Positions 18,047 through 27,294 of a DNA stretch of 64,000 nucleotides are shown here, one piece after another. Numbering within the stretch: position 1 is the first letter of the stretch; every line of letters starts with the position of its first letter. This stretch comes from Gammaproteobacteria bacterium. Its GTDB lineage: Bacteria; Pseudomonadota; Gammaproteobacteria; Steroidobacterales; Steroidobacteraceae. The stretch lies in NCBI GenBank assembly GCA_947452065.1, contig CANGBB010000006.1, positions 101,024 to 165,023 on the forward strand, in the 5' to 3' direction. The position numbers and the translations under genes were made by a program. The notes under the pieces are model-generated. The model was not told where the DNA came from and searched no databases. It saw only the letters and a list, made by a program, of their open reading frames with translations.

Positions 18047-18496
18047 ATGCACGAATTGCGTCGCAGTGCCATCGTGGCCCAGCCAGTCGATGCGCTTATC
18101 GCGCTGGTGGGTGACATCGAGCGTTACCCTGAGTTTGTGCCGGGCTGCGAGTCCGCCCAGATCCTCGAGCGAAACGGTGAAGAGATCGTGGCGCGTCTCG
18201 GCGTGCGGCGCGGGTCGCTCACGACCTCATTCACGACGCGTAACCGTCTCATTGGTAACCAGTCGCTGCACATGCGTCTGGTCGACGGCCCCTTCAAGCA
18301 TTTTGAAGGGTACTGGCACTTCCGCCCGCTGACCGGTGAGTCCTCGGAGATTGAGCTGCAGCTGTCCTATCAGTTCTCCAATCCCCTCAAACGCGCCATT
18401 TTGCAGCCATTGTTTGCCGGGATCGCCGAGCAGATGGTGCGGGCTTTCGTGCAACGGGCCCAGTCATCGGCATCGCTCCCAGACCGTCATGAGTGA
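18047..18496 (+). CDS. ratA: RatA-like START/polyketide-cyclase domain protein
   Basis: A 149-residue single-domain START-like protein. The N-terminal pattern (RRSAIVAQPVDALIALVGDIERYPEFVPGC) and the mid-region (FKHFEGYWHFRPL) are those of the RatA/Coq10 family. E. coli RatA was described as inhibiting ribosome association; homologues also relate to coenzyme Q binding. It is divergent from smpB and its 3' end overlaps rnfH by 8 bases, the same order as ratA-ratB in E. coli. Confidence 0.9.
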   Translation: MHELRRSAIVAQPVDALIALVGDIERYPEFVPGCESAQILERNGEEIVARLGVRRGSLTTSFTTRNRLIGNQSLHMRLVDGPFKHFEGYWHFRPLTGESSEIELQLSYQFSNPLKRAILQPLFAGIAEQMVRAFVQRAQSSASLPDRHE

Positions 18497-18809
18497 TCCC
18501 ACGGGGCCGGTCACTATCGACTGCGAATTGGTGGCCGACGTCATGCCGCGACCCCGGCATATCAACTTGAAACTGTTGGCCGGAGCGACCGTTTCAGATG
18601 CCGTCGACGCAGCCTGCGAGGCCTGGGGTGAGGCGGGCCAGGCATGTCGCCAGCTCGCAGTGGGCGTTTGGGGGGAGGCGGTCCAGCCGACCCGACCGCT
18701 GCGCAGCGGTGATCGCGTCGAACTGTATCGTCAGCTGCCCAACGATCCGCGCGCGGCTCGACGCGCGAGAGCCTCCGGCGTTCGGGGTCAGTCCCGGTCG
18801 AGCCGGTGA
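18489..18809 (+). CDS. rnfH: RnfH-family (RatB) ubiquitin-like protein
   Basis: A 106-residue ubiquitin/ThiS-like fold protein. It has ATVSDAVDAA, the VGVWG strand and the LRSGDRVELYRQLPNDPR motif that is diagnostic of the RnfH family. The function is poorly known. The ATG at 18489 lies inside the end of ratA. It ends at the base before the convergent bamE gene. Confidence 0.9.
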   Translation: MSDPTGPVTIDCELVADVMPRPRHINLKLLAGATVSDAVDAACEAWGEAGQACRQLAVGVWGEAVQPTRPLRSGDRVELYRQLPNDPRAARRARASGVRGQSRSSR

Positions 18810-19202
18810 TCAGGCGCCGGGCGCGTTGACTGGACGGCGGCTGATGGGTTCTGTGACGTCTTCCTTGACGTCGCTGGTCACATGGTCAACCACGTCGTCC
18901 TTGAAGAAGATCGTGGCGTGCAAAGTCTTGGGCACCTGCAGCCGGCGCAGCTTCAGGTAATAGGTGTAATCCCAGCGGTCGTTGTCGAAGGCCCCAGGCA
19001 CGATGGGGGTGCCCAGCAGGAATCTCACCTGGGCTCGCGTCATGCCCGGCTTCACTTGGGCGATTTTCTCGTGGTCCAGATGGTTGCCTTGCTGGATGGG
19101 CAGCCGGTAAACGCATCCGGCGAGCAGCAGGACCGATACCAGCAGCCCGGCCAGCAATTTGTGGCCAGGACGGTGCGCAGCGGCGGGGTCGATGAGGTTC
19201 AT
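18810..19202 (-). CDS. bamE: Outer-membrane assembly lipoprotein BamE (SmpA)
   Basis: About 130 residues from the ATG at 19202. A lipoprotein signal ends in LLAGC, and the domain carries KPGMTRAQVRFLLGTP and DRWDYTYYLK, the BamE hallmarks. It is part of the BAM complex that inserts outer-membrane barrels. It is divergent from fur with about 50 bases between, the usual bamE-fur arrangement. An ATG at 19211 is also possible. The tail has an acidic stretch (DVKEDVTEP). Confidence 0.94.
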   Translation of the reverse strand: MNLIDPAAAHRPGHKLLAGLLVSVLLLAGCVYRLPIQQGNHLDHEKIAQVKPGMTRAQVRFLLGTPIVPGAFDNDRWDYTYYLKLRRLQVPKTLHATIFFKDDVVDHVTSDVKEDVTEPISRRPVNAPGA

Positions 19203-19255
19203 GTCCGGCATGATACCGTAAGTGCCTGTGAACCTGAGACTGGCAGAGACCATCC

Positions 19256-19732
19256 ATGCAAAGCCATGACCTGCGCAAGGCGGGGCTGAAAGTCACGCTG
19301 CCGCGGCTCCGGATCGTTGAAATCCTCGAGCGCTCGCGGCCCCAGCATCTGTCCGCAGAAGAAATCTACCAGCGGCTGCTTCAATCCCATGAGGATATCG
19401 GGCTGGCCACCGTCTATCGCGTGTTGACCCAGTTCGAGGCAGCTGGCTTGGTCAGCCGCCGGCATTTCGCCAACGGTCTGGCGGTTTTCGAGCTCAACGA
19501 AGGTGCTCACCACGATCATATTGTCTGTATGGACTGTGGACACGTCGAAGAGTTCTTCGATCGGGATATCGAGGCTCGTCAGGATGCGGTGGCCGAAGCG
19601 CTCGGCTTCCGCATCAAGGAGCACGCTTTGGTGCTTTACGGCCAGTGCCAGCGGACTGATTGCCCGCACCGCGATCGCTTGCAGCCGCCCGCTCCAGCAT
19701 CTCCAGAGCATGGGCGCGAGCCCGGGCCGTAA
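19256..19732 (+). CDS. fur: Ferric uptake regulator Fur
   Basis: A 158-residue iron-responsive repressor. The DNA-binding winged helix has GLKVTLPRLRI, LSAEEIYQRL and GLATVYRVLTQFEAAGLV; the dimer domain has the HHDHIVCMDCGHVEEF metal site and a C-terminal CQRTDC. The last about 17 residues beyond CPHRD are an extension rich in Pro that runs antisense to the recN coding region. It may also bear on the metal-uptake cluster at 10-14 kb, although no Fur box was recognised there. Confidence 0.96.
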   Translation: MQSHDLRKAGLKVTLPRLRIVEILERSRPQHLSAEEIYQRLLQSHEDIGLATVYRVLTQFEAAGLVSRRHFANGLAVFELNEGAHHDHIVCMDCGHVEEFFDRDIEARQDAVAEALGFRIKEHALVLYGQCQRTDCPHRDRLQPPAPASPEHGREPGP

Positions 19733-21350
19733 CTTCAACCCCACCCAGCATTCGCGATATTTCCTCGACCCGGCCATCTCCGGTGAGTGAGGTCACCTGC
19801 GTGCGCGTCGATCGGCCATCGCTGAGCTTGCTGACACGGAAATGTTGATGACCCTGTGACGCCACCTGCGGCAGATGTGTGACGCAAAGCACCTGACGGC
19901 CGGTGCCGAGCGCGCGCAGCTCACGACCAACGATTTCAGCCACGGCGCCGCCAACGCCGGTATCCACCTCGTCGAAGACCATGCACGGCGCCGCGTCCCG
20001 GGCGCAGGCGACCTGCACAGCCAGTGACAAGCGTGCCAGTTCGCCACCCGAGGCGACCTTGGCGACGGGTCGTTGCGGCTGACCGGGGTTGGTCGAGACC
20101 AGAAAGCTGATGCGGTCGATCCCGTGGGATGTCGGCTCGCCTTCGGGCTGCGCTTCCAAGGTTACAAAGAATCGCCCGCCGGACATTCCCAATTCCTGCA
20201 TGTGTGCCGAGACCTCACGCGCCAGCTTACCGGCCGCTGTCGAGCGTGCTGCTGAGAGTGCTTGGGCCAGTTCTTTGTAATGGGCCAATGCCGCGGCCTG
20301 TTCGGTTCGTACCGTGGCCAGATCACCGGCAGAACTCTCCAGTGTGGCCAGTTCATCGCGCAGCGCTGCATGGCGTTCGTTGAGCGCTTCGGGACCGACG
20401 CGGTGTTTGCGGGCCAACTCCTCGATGGCGGCCAGACGCTTTTCGACCAAGTCCTGACGCGCCGGATCGACGTCCAGAGTGTCGAGATAATGGGTCAGCG
20501 ACTGAGCTGCATCCTTGAGCAGTACGGCGGCCTCGTCCAGCGGTGCGGCCAGCTGATCCAGTCCCTGATCCAGAGTGGCCACACCACGCAGGCTTCCCTG
20601 AGCGCGTGCCAGCAGGCTGTAGGCATTGCCGGATTCGGAATCGTAGAGCGCGTCGAGCGCTGCGTGAGCTGCCAGGGCCAGCCGACTGCGATGGCTTACC
20701 CGCGAGCGCTCTGCCGTGAGATCGGCCACTTCGCTGGCTCCAAGCTGGAGCGCGTCGAGCTCTCCGACTTGGTATCGCAGCAGATCCCGGCGCGCCTCGT
20801 GATCGCGGCTCGCAGCCTCCAAGGTCTGCGCACGCGTCAGGAGAGTGTGCCAGACCGCATAAGCGGCCTGCACCTCGTCAGCCAGCGGCTGATGGCGACC
20901 GTAACTATCGACCAGCTGGCGTTGCGTGGCGGGGCGCAGCAGGGACTGAAATTCGTGCTGGCCGTGGATATCGATGAGACGTTCTGCAACCTGTCGCAGA
21001 ACCTGTAAGGGGACACTCTGGCCGCCAAGCCAGCAGCGACTCCGGCCATCGGCGCCGACCACCCGGCGCAGGAGCAGTTCCCCCTCGGTACTGATCGATT
21101 GCTCATCCAGCAGGTGGCGAAGTTCGGCGCTGATGCGACTGATCTCGAAGCTGGCCGTTACATCGGCGCGTTCGGCACCCGCGCGGACGACTTCGGCGCC
21201 CGCTCGCCCGCCGGCCAGCAGTTCGAGCGCATCGACGAGGATGGACTTGCCGGCACCGGTTTCGCCGGTGAGTACGCTCATCCCGGGGGCGAAGTCCAGC
21301 TCCAGCGAATCAATGATCGCAAAGTCACGGATCTGCAGGTGGCGCAACAC
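19614..21350 (-). CDS. recN: DNA repair protein RecN
   Basis: A 578-residue SMC-like ATPase for double-strand break repair. Walker A is GETGAGKS at 29-36, followed by a central coiled-coil region, the signature ASGGELARLSLAVQVA, and Walker B CMVFDEVDTGVGG. The final about 20 residues (after EMLERAA) go beyond the family's usual end and are antisense to conserved fur codons. It begins 12 bases after the nadK stop, so nadK-recN is one operon. Confidence 0.95.
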   Translation of the reverse strand: MLRHLQIRDFAIIDSLELDFAPGMSVLTGETGAGKSILVDALELLAGGRAGAEVVRAGAERADVTASFEISRISAELRHLLDEQSISTEGELLLRRVVGADGRSRCWLGGQSVPLQVLRQVAERLIDIHGQHEFQSLLRPATQRQLVDSYGRHQPLADEVQAAYAVWHTLLTRAQTLEAASRDHEARRDLLRYQVGELDALQLGASEVADLTAERSRVSHRSRLALAAHAALDALYDSESGNAYSLLARAQGSLRGVATLDQGLDQLAAPLDEAAVLLKDAAQSLTHYLDTLDVDPARQDLVEKRLAAIEELARKHRVGPEALNERHAALRDELATLESSAGDLATVRTEQAAALAHYKELAQALSAARSTAAGKLAREVSAHMQELGMSGGRFFVTLEAQPEGEPTSHGIDRISFLVSTNPGQPQRPVAKVASGGELARLSLAVQVACARDAAPCMVFDEVDTGVGGAVAEIVGRELRALGTGRQVLCVTHLPQVASQGHQHFRVSKLSDGRSTRTQVTSLTGDGRVEEISRMLGGVEVTARARAHALEMLERAAASDRGAGNQSAGTGRKAPKRAP

Positions 21351-21362
21351 GCGGTGCGGTTC

Positions 21363-22250
21363 CTAGCGCTCGTGCTGATCGGCGCCGCGGCCCCAGCGCA
21401 ACTTCGAGCGCAGCAACCGGAAATAGTCATAGCCCGGCGGGTGGAGGAGGGTGACACGGCGCTCGCTGGTGCTGATCTGCAGCTGATCGCCCGGTCCCAT
21501 GTCTCCGAGCAGCGCGCCGTCACAGGTGACATCAGCGCGGCCCTCGCCCTGCGAGATCAGATTAATTTCGACCTTGGCATCGCCCGGAATGACGATCGGG
21601 CGATCCGATAGTGTGTGCGGGCAGATGGGTACCATCAGCAGCACATTCAGGCGCGGATCGATGATGGGTCCGCCGCAGGACAGGGCGTAGGCGGTGGAGC
21701 CGGTGGCTGTGGCCACCACGAAACCATCGCCGCTGTGACTGTTGACGTAACTGCCGCTGACATGGGTCTCGAAGTCCAGCATGCGGCCGGTCTCACGCCG
21801 CAGCAGCACGACATCGTTCAGGGCATTCAGCGTCACAGTGCCGCGGCTGCGCACCAGTCGTGCCTCAAGCAGGGCGCGTCGGTCCGCGGTGTATTGGCCC
21901 GCCAGTAGGGCCTCCACGCAGCCAGCCATTTCCTGCGGTGAGACATCCGTCAGAAATCCGAGACGCCCACGGTTGATGCCCATCAGCGGCACATCGTGAG
22001 GCGCGACCATCCGTGCACTTTGCAGCAGCGTGCCGTCGCCACCGATCGAGAAAACCAGCTTGGCCTGGCGCGGCAAATCGGCGCGCGGCACCCGCGGCAG
22101 GCCGGGTAGGGCGCCCGGAGCGTCCTCGGTGGCGATCAGGACCGTGACTCCGTGGCGCTGCAGCTCGCTGCTGAGCAGCGCGGCACAGTCGGCGACTCTC
22201 GGCTCGCCAAGCTGACCGGTGATTGCGCAAACGTCGAACTTGAGTGACAT
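21363..22250 (-). CDS. nadK: NAD kinase
   Basis: A 295-residue enzyme that phosphorylates NAD to NADP with ATP. The GGDGTLL motif, NRGRLGFLTD, and TGSTAYALSCGGPI are all present. I chose the ATG at 22250 (MSLKFD, behind AAAGGGGGG) because the open frame upstream of it only covers the antisense of hrcA and is not family sequence. It is divergent from hrcA with a gap of 93 bases. Confidence 0.95.
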   Translation of the reverse strand: MSLKFDVCAITGQLGEPRVADCAALLSSELQRHGVTVLIATEDAPGALPGLPRVPRADLPRQAKLVFSIGGDGTLLQSARMVAPHDVPLMGINRGRLGFLTDVSPQEMAGCVEALLAGQYTADRRALLEARLVRSRGTVTLNALNDVVLLRRETGRMLDFETHVSGSYVNSHSGDGFVVATATGSTAYALSCGGPIIDPRLNVLLMVPICPHTLSDRPIVIPGDAKVEINLISQGEGRADVTCDGALLGDMGPGDQLQISTSERRVTLLHPPGYDYFRLLRSKLRWGRGADQHER

Positions 22251-22343
22251 GCCCCCCTTTGTAGCACGGCAGCATGGCCGCGCCAACGCTTGATACCGGG
22301 TGTGCTTGCAGCGATTTGCACGGGTGGGTAGCCTCTTCCGGTC

Positions 22344-23411
22344 ATGACGCAGGATTCCTCTAAAGAAGGTCTGTCCGAACGGGCGCAGTTGTTGCTGCGC
22401 TCGCTGGTGCAGAGCTACATCCGCGATGGGCTGCCGGTCGGTTCGCGAAGCCTGTCGCGCGAGGCCGGGCTGACGCTGAGTTCGGCAACGGTTCGCAATG
22501 TCATGGCGGATCTCGAGGAGCTGGGCTTCGTAACCTCGCCCCATACGTCGGCCGGCCGGGTGCCTACCGACCGGGCCTACCGCTTCTTCGTCGACTCGCT
22601 GCTTCGGGCAGACTTGCCTGCGCCCGGCAGTCTTGAGGCGGAGGAATTGCGTCAGCACATCGGCAGTGCCGGTGATGACTCGCGGGCACTGGTGGCGAAT
22701 GCCAGCCAGCTGCTGTCCAGCATCACCCGTCTGGCCGGCGTGGTGACGATTCCGTTGCCCAAGTCGCAGACGCTCACTCAACTCGAGTTCCTGCCGCTTT
22801 CGGGCCGTCGGTTGTTGGTGGTGCTGGTCTATGACAATCGCGAAGTGCAGAACCGCATCATCGAGTTGCCGCGCAGCTATAGCGCCGACGAGCTGCGTCG
22901 CGCTGCGGGCTTGCTCAATGCCACCTGCCGCGGCCTGACATTGCCCGAGTTGCGTCAGGAGCTCTTTCGTCAGCTGAAGGAGTCTCAGGAAAGCCTGAAT
23001 CGACTGATGCTGGATGCGGTATCCGTGGCGCAGCTGGCTGTCGAGCCGCAAGCCGCGCCGTCAGGCGTTGACTATGTGATCGCTGGTGAGACCAATCTGA
23101 TGGGGCTGGCTGAGCTCGGTGGCGTCGACAAGCTCAAGCGCTTGTTCGAGGCTTTCAATGAGCGCCGTGATCTACTCCAGCTGCTCGATGCCAGCGTGCG
23201 CGCCGAGGGTGTGCAGATCTTCATCGGCCATGAATCCGGCTACACCGTGCTCGATGACTGCAGCATTGTTGCCGCCCCCTACACCACAGATGAGGGCGTG
23301 GCCGGTGTGCTGGGCGTGATCGGTCCCACCCGCATGGCCTACGACCGCGTGATCCCGATTGTGGACCTGACCGCGAAATTGCTCGGCTCGGCCTTGAACT
23401 CCCGGCGCTAG
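22344..23411 (+). CDS. hrcA: Heat-inducible transcription repressor HrcA
   Basis: A 355-residue repressor that in other bacteria binds the CIRCE operator in front of chaperone genes, with GroESL as its corepressor. The N-terminal winged helix has SYIRDGLPVGSRSLSREAGLTLSSATVRNVMADLEELGFV, and the C-terminal part has the GAF-like region ending VIGPTRMAYDRVIPIVD. A sigma-32-like promoter for grpE is embedded in its last codons. It coexists here with sigma-32 control, as in Xanthomonas. Confidence 0.95.
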   Translation: MTQDSSKEGLSERAQLLLRSLVQSYIRDGLPVGSRSLSREAGLTLSSATVRNVMADLEELGFVTSPHTSAGRVPTDRAYRFFVDSLLRADLPAPGSLEAEELRQHIGSAGDDSRALVANASQLLSSITRLAGVVTIPLPKSQTLTQLEFLPLSGRRLLVVLVYDNREVQNRIIELPRSYSADELRRAAGLLNATCRGLTLPELRQELFRQLKESQESLNRLMLDAVSVAQLAVEPQAAPSGVDYVIAGETNLMGLAELGGVDKLKRLFEAFNERRDLLQLLDASVRAEGVQIFIGHESGYTVLDDCSIVAAPYTTDEGVAGVLGVIGPTRMAYDRVIPIVDLTAKLLGSALNSRR

Positions 23412-23421
23412 CCCCCACATT
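23393..23421 (+). promoter_or_regulatory. Sigma-32-type heat-shock promoter for grpE
   Basis: CTTGAA at 23393-23398, a 14-base spacer, then CCCCACATT at 23413-23421. This is close to the RpoH consensus (CTTGAA, 13-17 bases, CCCCATNT). The -35 lies in the last codons of hrcA and the -10 begins just after its TAG. Expected transcription start is near 23428, leaving a leader of about 93 bases before the grpE ATG. Confidence 0.72.
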
Positions 23422-23469
23422 GCAGAGCTTCTCAACCTGCGTCGCCACCGCTGATTTGCGTGAGGCGCG

Positions 23470-23499
23470 TTAGATTATTGGCGCAAGACAATGATCTAA
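23470..23499 (+). promoter_or_regulatory. Inverted repeat / RNA hairpin in the grpE leader, CIRCE-like position
   Basis: TTAGATTATTG (23470-23480) and CAATGATCTAA (23489-23499) form an 11-bp stem with an 8-base loop; ten pairs are Watson-Crick and the other would be U-G in RNA. It keeps the TTAG...CTAA ends of CIRCE but not its core (CACTC/GAGTG) or its 9-base spacing. It lies 14 bases before the GGAG ribosome site. It could be a diverged HrcA operator or an RNA structure. Confidence 0.55.
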
Positions 23500-23520
23500 T
23501 TGTATTTATTTGGAGTATTC

Positions 23521-24075
23521 ATGTCCGAGACGAAGGGTCCTCATGACGCCGGTGCCGCCACCGCGGCCGCCGGTGCAAGCCCGGAAGAGCAGCTGGCCGC
23601 CGCGCAGGCCGCCGTCCAGCAGGCCAAGGCCGATGCCGAGGCGGCGATCCGCGACGCACAGCTGCGTGCGGCGGCGGAGATCGAAAACATCCGCAAGCGG
23701 GCCCAGCGCGATGTTGAAGCCGCCCAGCGCTTTGCTCTGGAGCGCTTCGCCGGCGAACTGTTGGCGGTGCTCGACAGTCTCGAACTGGCGGTGGCCGCCG
23801 GTGCCCGCGCCCAAGCGGATGCCGCCAGCCTGGCTGCTGGCCAACAGGCCACCCTGCAGCTCCTGCAGCGGGCCTTTGAGAAGTTTTCCATCCAGCCCAT
23901 CAATCCGCAGGCAACGGCCTTCGATCCGTCACTGCACGAAGCGGTTTTGAGTCAGGAAACCAACGCCGTAGCACCGGGCCAGGTTCTGGAAGTGCTGCAG
24001 GCGGGTTACCAGCTGAACGGCCGTCTGCTTCGCCCGGCCCGCGTGATTGTCGCCAGGCAGCCCGGCAGCCCTTGA
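23521..24075 (+). CDS. grpE: Nucleotide exchange factor GrpE
   Basis: A 184-residue co-chaperone that releases ADP from DnaK. An Ala/Glu-rich N-terminal region with long helices is followed by [34 protein letters not shown], the family dimerisation helix, and a beta domain with FDPSLHEAV and [24 protein letters not shown]. The ATG at 23521 has GGAG upstream. Its stop codon overlaps the -35 box of the dnaK promoter. Confidence 0.96.
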   Translation: MSETKGPHDAGAATAAAGASPEEQLAAAQAAVQQAKADAEAAIRDAQLRAAAEIENIRKRAQRDVEAAQRFALERFAGELLAVLDSLELAVAAGARAQADAASLAAGQQATLQLLQRAFEKFSIQPINPQATAFDPSLHEAVLSQETNAVAPGQVLEVLQAGYQLNGRLLRPARVIVARQPGSP

Positions 24076-24099
24076 GAGCGGCTGTCAAACCCCCATCTA
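24069..24099 (+). promoter_or_regulatory. Sigma-32-type heat-shock promoter for dnaK
   Basis: CCCTTGAG (24069-24076), 14 bases from 24077, then CCCCATCTA (24091-24099), a near-perfect RpoH promoter. The -35 hexamer contains the grpE stop codon (TGA 24073-24075). The expected start is near 24106, about 30 bases before the dnaK ATG. Confidence 0.85.
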
Positions 24100-24136
24100 C
24101 GAGAGCAACGAAAGTATTTCTTCCGGAGTAGTGATC

Positions 24137-26080
24137 ATGAGCAAAGTCATCGGCATCGACCTGGGTACCACGAACTCCTGCGTAGCAGTCATGGAGTCGG
24201 GCAAGCCCCGCGTGCTGGAAAACAGCGAAGGCGACCGCACCACGCCCTCAATCGTCGCATTCACCAAGGATGACGAAGTCATCGTCGGTCAGTCAGCGAA
24301 GCGTCAGGCGGTAACCAATCCGCAGAACACGCTGTTCGCCGTGAAGCGTCTCATCGGTCGCAAGTTTCAGGACGACGTCGTGCAGAAGGACGTCGACATG
24401 GTTCCTTACAAAGTCGTCAAGGCTGACAACGGCGACGCATGGGTAGAAGCGCAGGGCAAGAAGATGGCACCGCCGGAAATCTCGGCGCGCGTGCTGATGA
24501 AGATGAAGAAGACGGCCGAGGACTATCTGGGTGAGGAGGTCACTGAGGCCGTCATCACCGTGCCGGCTTATTTCAATGACTCGCAGCGTCAGGCGACCAA
24601 GGATGCCGGTCGCATCGCGGGCCTGAACGTCAAGCGCATCATCAATGAGCCCACGGCTGCTGCACTGGCCTACGGTCTGGACAAGTCCGGCGGTGACCGC
24701 AAGATCGCCGTGTATGACTTGGGTGGCGGCACCTTCGACATCTCCATCATTGAGATCGCGGAAGTGGACGGCGAGCGCCAGTTCGAAGTGCTCTCGACCA
24801 ACGGCGACACCTTCCTCGGCGGCGAGGATTTCGATATCAAGATCATCCACTTCCTGGCCGATCAGTTCCAGAAAGAGTCGGGCGTCGATGTGCGTCGTGA
24901 CCCGCTGGCTATGCAGCGCCTCAAGGAAGCGGCTGAAAAGGCCAAGATCGAGCTCTCCTCCAGTCAGCAGACCGACGTCAATCTGCCTTACATCACTGCC
25001 GATGCAAGCGGACCCAAGCACCTCAACGTCAAGCTGACGCGCGCCAAACTCGAGTCGCTGGTGGAAGAGTTGGTGCAGCGGACCATCGGGCCGTGCAAGA
25101 CCGCGCTCAAGGACGCCGGTCTGGATGGCAAGGGTGTCTCCGAGGTGATTTTGGTCGGTGGCCAGACGCGCATGCCGCTGGTCCAGAAATACGTGAAGGA
25201 CATCTTCGGCCAGGATCCGCGCAAGGATGTGAATCCGGACGAAGCGGTGGCCATCGGTGCGGCCGTTCAGGGCGGCGTGCTCTCCGGCGAGGTCAAAGAC
25301 GTTCTGCTGCTCGACGTGACCCCGCTCTCGCTGGGCATCGAGACGCTCGGTGGCGTCATGACGAAGCTCATCGATAAGAACACGACCATCCCGACCAAGG
25401 CGTCGAATGTCTTTTCGACAGCCGACGACAACCAGTCGGCGGTGACCATCCATGTGCTGCAGGGTGAACGCGGGCACGCGGCTGACAACAAGTCGCTGGG
25501 CCGGTTTGATCTGGCGGAGATCCCGCCGGCGCCGCGTGGCATGCCGCAGATCGAAGTGACCTTCGATATCGACGCCAACGGCATCCTGCATGTGTCGGCC
25601 AAGGACAAGGCAACAGGCAAGGAACAGCGGATCGTCATCAAGGCCAGCAGCGGTCTATCGGAAGATGAGATCAAGCGCATGGTCGCGGATGCCGAAGCGC
25701 ACGCCGAGGAAGACAAGAAGTTCCGCGAGCTCGTCGAAGTGCGCAACCGCGCTGATGCCCTGGTGCATTCAGTCGAGAAGTCGCTCAAGGATTTGGGTGA
25801 CAAGGTCAGTGGTGAGGAGCGAGCCAAGGTGGAATCGGCGCTCGCCGAACTGCGCACCGCGCTGAAGGGTGATGACCAGTCGGCCATCGAGAAGAAGAGC
25901 GAGGCGCTTGCCTCCGCGGCGGCCGGCATCGCACAGCAGGCTTATGGCGCAGCTGGGGCTGCCGGTGCCGCCGGTGAGGGCGCCGCCAGCGCGGGTGCCA
26001 GTGCGCCAGGAGGCGACAACGTCGTCGATGCGGAATTCGAGGACGTCAGCGACAAGAGTGGCAAGGGCAAGCGCGATTGA
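24137..26080 (+). CDS. dnaK: Chaperone DnaK (Hsp70)
   Basis: A 647-residue ATP-dependent chaperone. The ATG at 24137 gives [21 protein letters not shown]; the preceding open codons belong to the intergenic promoter. Signatures include [31 protein letters not shown], the linker [16 protein letters not shown], and the substrate-binding domain. The Gly/Ala-rich C-terminal tail ends in a run containing EFEDV, close to the usual EEVD-like bacterial end. grpE lies directly upstream and dnaJ 48 bases downstream. Confidence 0.98.
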   Translation: MSKVIGIDLGTTNSCVAVMESGKPRVLENSEGDRTTPSIVAFTKDDEVIVGQSAKRQAVTNPQNTLFAVKRLIGRKFQDDVVQKDVDMVPYKVVKADNGDAWVEAQGKKMAPPEISARVLMKMKKTAEDYLGEEVTEAVITVPAYFNDSQRQATKDAGRIAGLNVKRIINEPTAAALAYGLDKSGGDRKIAVYDLGGGTFDISIIEIAEVDGERQFEVLSTNGDTFLGGEDFDIKIIHFLADQFQKESGVDVRRDPLAMQRLKEAAEKAKIELSSSQQTDVNLPYITADASGPKHLNVKLTRAKLESLVEELVQRTIGPCKTALKDAGLDGKGVSEVILVGGQTRMPLVQKYVKDIFGQDPRKDVNPDEAVAIGAAVQGGVLSGEVKDVLLLDVTPLSLGIETLGGVMTKLIDKNTTIPTKASNVFSTADDNQSAVTIHVLQGERGHAADNKSLGRFDLAEIPPAPRGMPQIEVTFDIDANGILHVSAKDKATGKEQRIVIKASSGLSEDEIKRMVADAEAHAEEDKKFRELVEVRNRADALVHSVEKSLKDLGDKVSGEERAKVESALAELRTALKGDDQSAIEKKSEALASAAAGIAQQAYGAAGAAGAAGEGAASAGASAPGGDNVVDAEFEDVSDKSGKGKRD

Positions 26081-26128
26081 TGCGCGCCTGCCCGCCATTC
26101 CTGTCAGTCTCCCGTTCAAGGATGATCC

Positions 26129-27262
26129 ATGGCCAAGCGTGATTACTACAAGGTTCTGGATGTTGCACGCAACGCCACGGAGGATGAGCTCAAGAAGAGC
26201 TATCGCCGCCTGGCGATGAAGTTTCATCCGGACCGCAATCCGGGAGACAAGGAGGCCGAAGAGAAATTCAAGGAAGCCAAAGAGGCCTATGAAGTTCTCT
26301 CCGACGCGCAGAAGCGCGCCGCCTATGACCAGCATGGTCACGATGGAATCGACGCTATGCGTCAGGGCGCCGGTGCCGGCGGCTTCGCCGGTGCCGAGGC
26401 TTTTGGTGACATTTTTGGCGATGTGTTCGGTGACATCTTTGGTGGTGGGCGCCGTGGCGGGCGCAACCAGTCATTCCGCGGCGCCGACCTGCGCTACGAG
26501 GTAGAGCTCGATCTGCACGAAGCCGTATTCGGGCGTGCGCTGGAGATCGAGATCGCCAAACTCGTCGAGTGCGAGACCTGCCATGGCAGTGGCGCAGCCA
26601 AGGGTAGCCAGCCCACCAACTGCGAGACCTGCGCCGGCAGCGGCAATGTGCGAGTCTCTCAGGGGCCCTTCGTCCTGCAGCAGACCTGCCCGCGATGTCG
26701 CGGCACCGGCAAGGTGATACGCAATCCCTGCGACTCGTGTCTCGGGCAGGGGCGCGTGCGCCGGCAGAAAAAACTATCGATCAAGATTCCCCCTGGCGTG
26801 GACAGCGGTGATCGCGTGCGTCTGGCCGGCGAAGGCGAAGCGGGGCGCAACGGTGGTCCGCCGGGTGACCTGTACGTTGAGGTCTCTGTGCGGGATCACT
26901 CGATCTTCGAGCGCGACGGCCCTCATCTGAGCTGCGAGGTGCCGGTGTCGTTCGTTACGGCAGCGATTGGCGGCAGTGTCGAGGTGCCGACGCTGGATGG
27001 GCAGGTCAACTTGAAGATCCCGGCTGAGACTCAGTCCGGGCGTGTATTCCGTCTGCGCGATAAGGGCGTCAAGCCCGCGCGCGGCGGTGAGCGCGGCGAT
27101 CTTTTCTGTCGCGTCGTCGTCGAGACCCCTGTTAATCTCACCAGTGCGCAGCGCGAACTTCTGAACAAGTTCGAGGCGTCCATCCGCGAGGGCGGTGCCA
27201 AGCATGTGCCGCGCGAGAAGAGTTTCTTCGAAGGTGTGAAGAAGTTCTTTAAGCGTGACTGA
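26129..27262 (+). CDS. dnaJ: Chaperone DnaJ (Hsp40)
   Basis: A 377-residue class I J-protein. The J domain (residues 1-70) has HPDRNPGD. The G/F region (about 75-110) is followed by four zinc-binding repeats [24 protein letters not shown] and CDSCLGQG. The C-terminal peptide-binding domains follow. It stimulates DnaK ATPase and is in the same transcription unit. The last codons are Lys/Phe-rich ([10 protein letters not shown]). Confidence 0.98.
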   Translation: MAKRDYYKVLDVARNATEDELKKSYRRLAMKFHPDRNPGDKEAEEKFKEAKEAYEVLSDAQKRAAYDQHGHDGIDAMRQGAGAGGFAGAEAFGDIFGDVFGDIFGGGRRGGRNQSFRGADLRYEVELDLHEAVFGRALEIEIAKLVECETCHGSGAAKGSQPTNCETCAGSGNVRVSQGPFVLQQTCPRCRGTGKVIRNPCDSCLGQGRVRRQKKLSIKIPPGVDSGDRVRLAGEGEAGRNGGPPGDLYVEVSVRDHSIFERDGPHLSCEVPVSFVTAAIGGSVEVPTLDGQVNLKIPAETQSGRVFRLRDKGVKPARGGERGDLFCRVVVETPVNLTSAQRELLNKFEASIREGGAKHVPREKSFFEGVKKFFKRD

Positions 27263-27294
27263 GTGCTAATGATCCGGATGTGCTCGGAGGGGGC

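Noticed and set aside
22251..23051. N-terminal extension of NAD kinase antisense to hrcA
   Set aside because: The family begins at the ATG at 22250, which has its own ribosome site. The extension only mirrors hrcA codons.
23412..23520. Canonical CIRCE element
   Set aside because: The CIRCE core (CACTC/GAGTG) is absent; only the TTAG and CTAA ends fit, so it is reported as an inverted repeat only.
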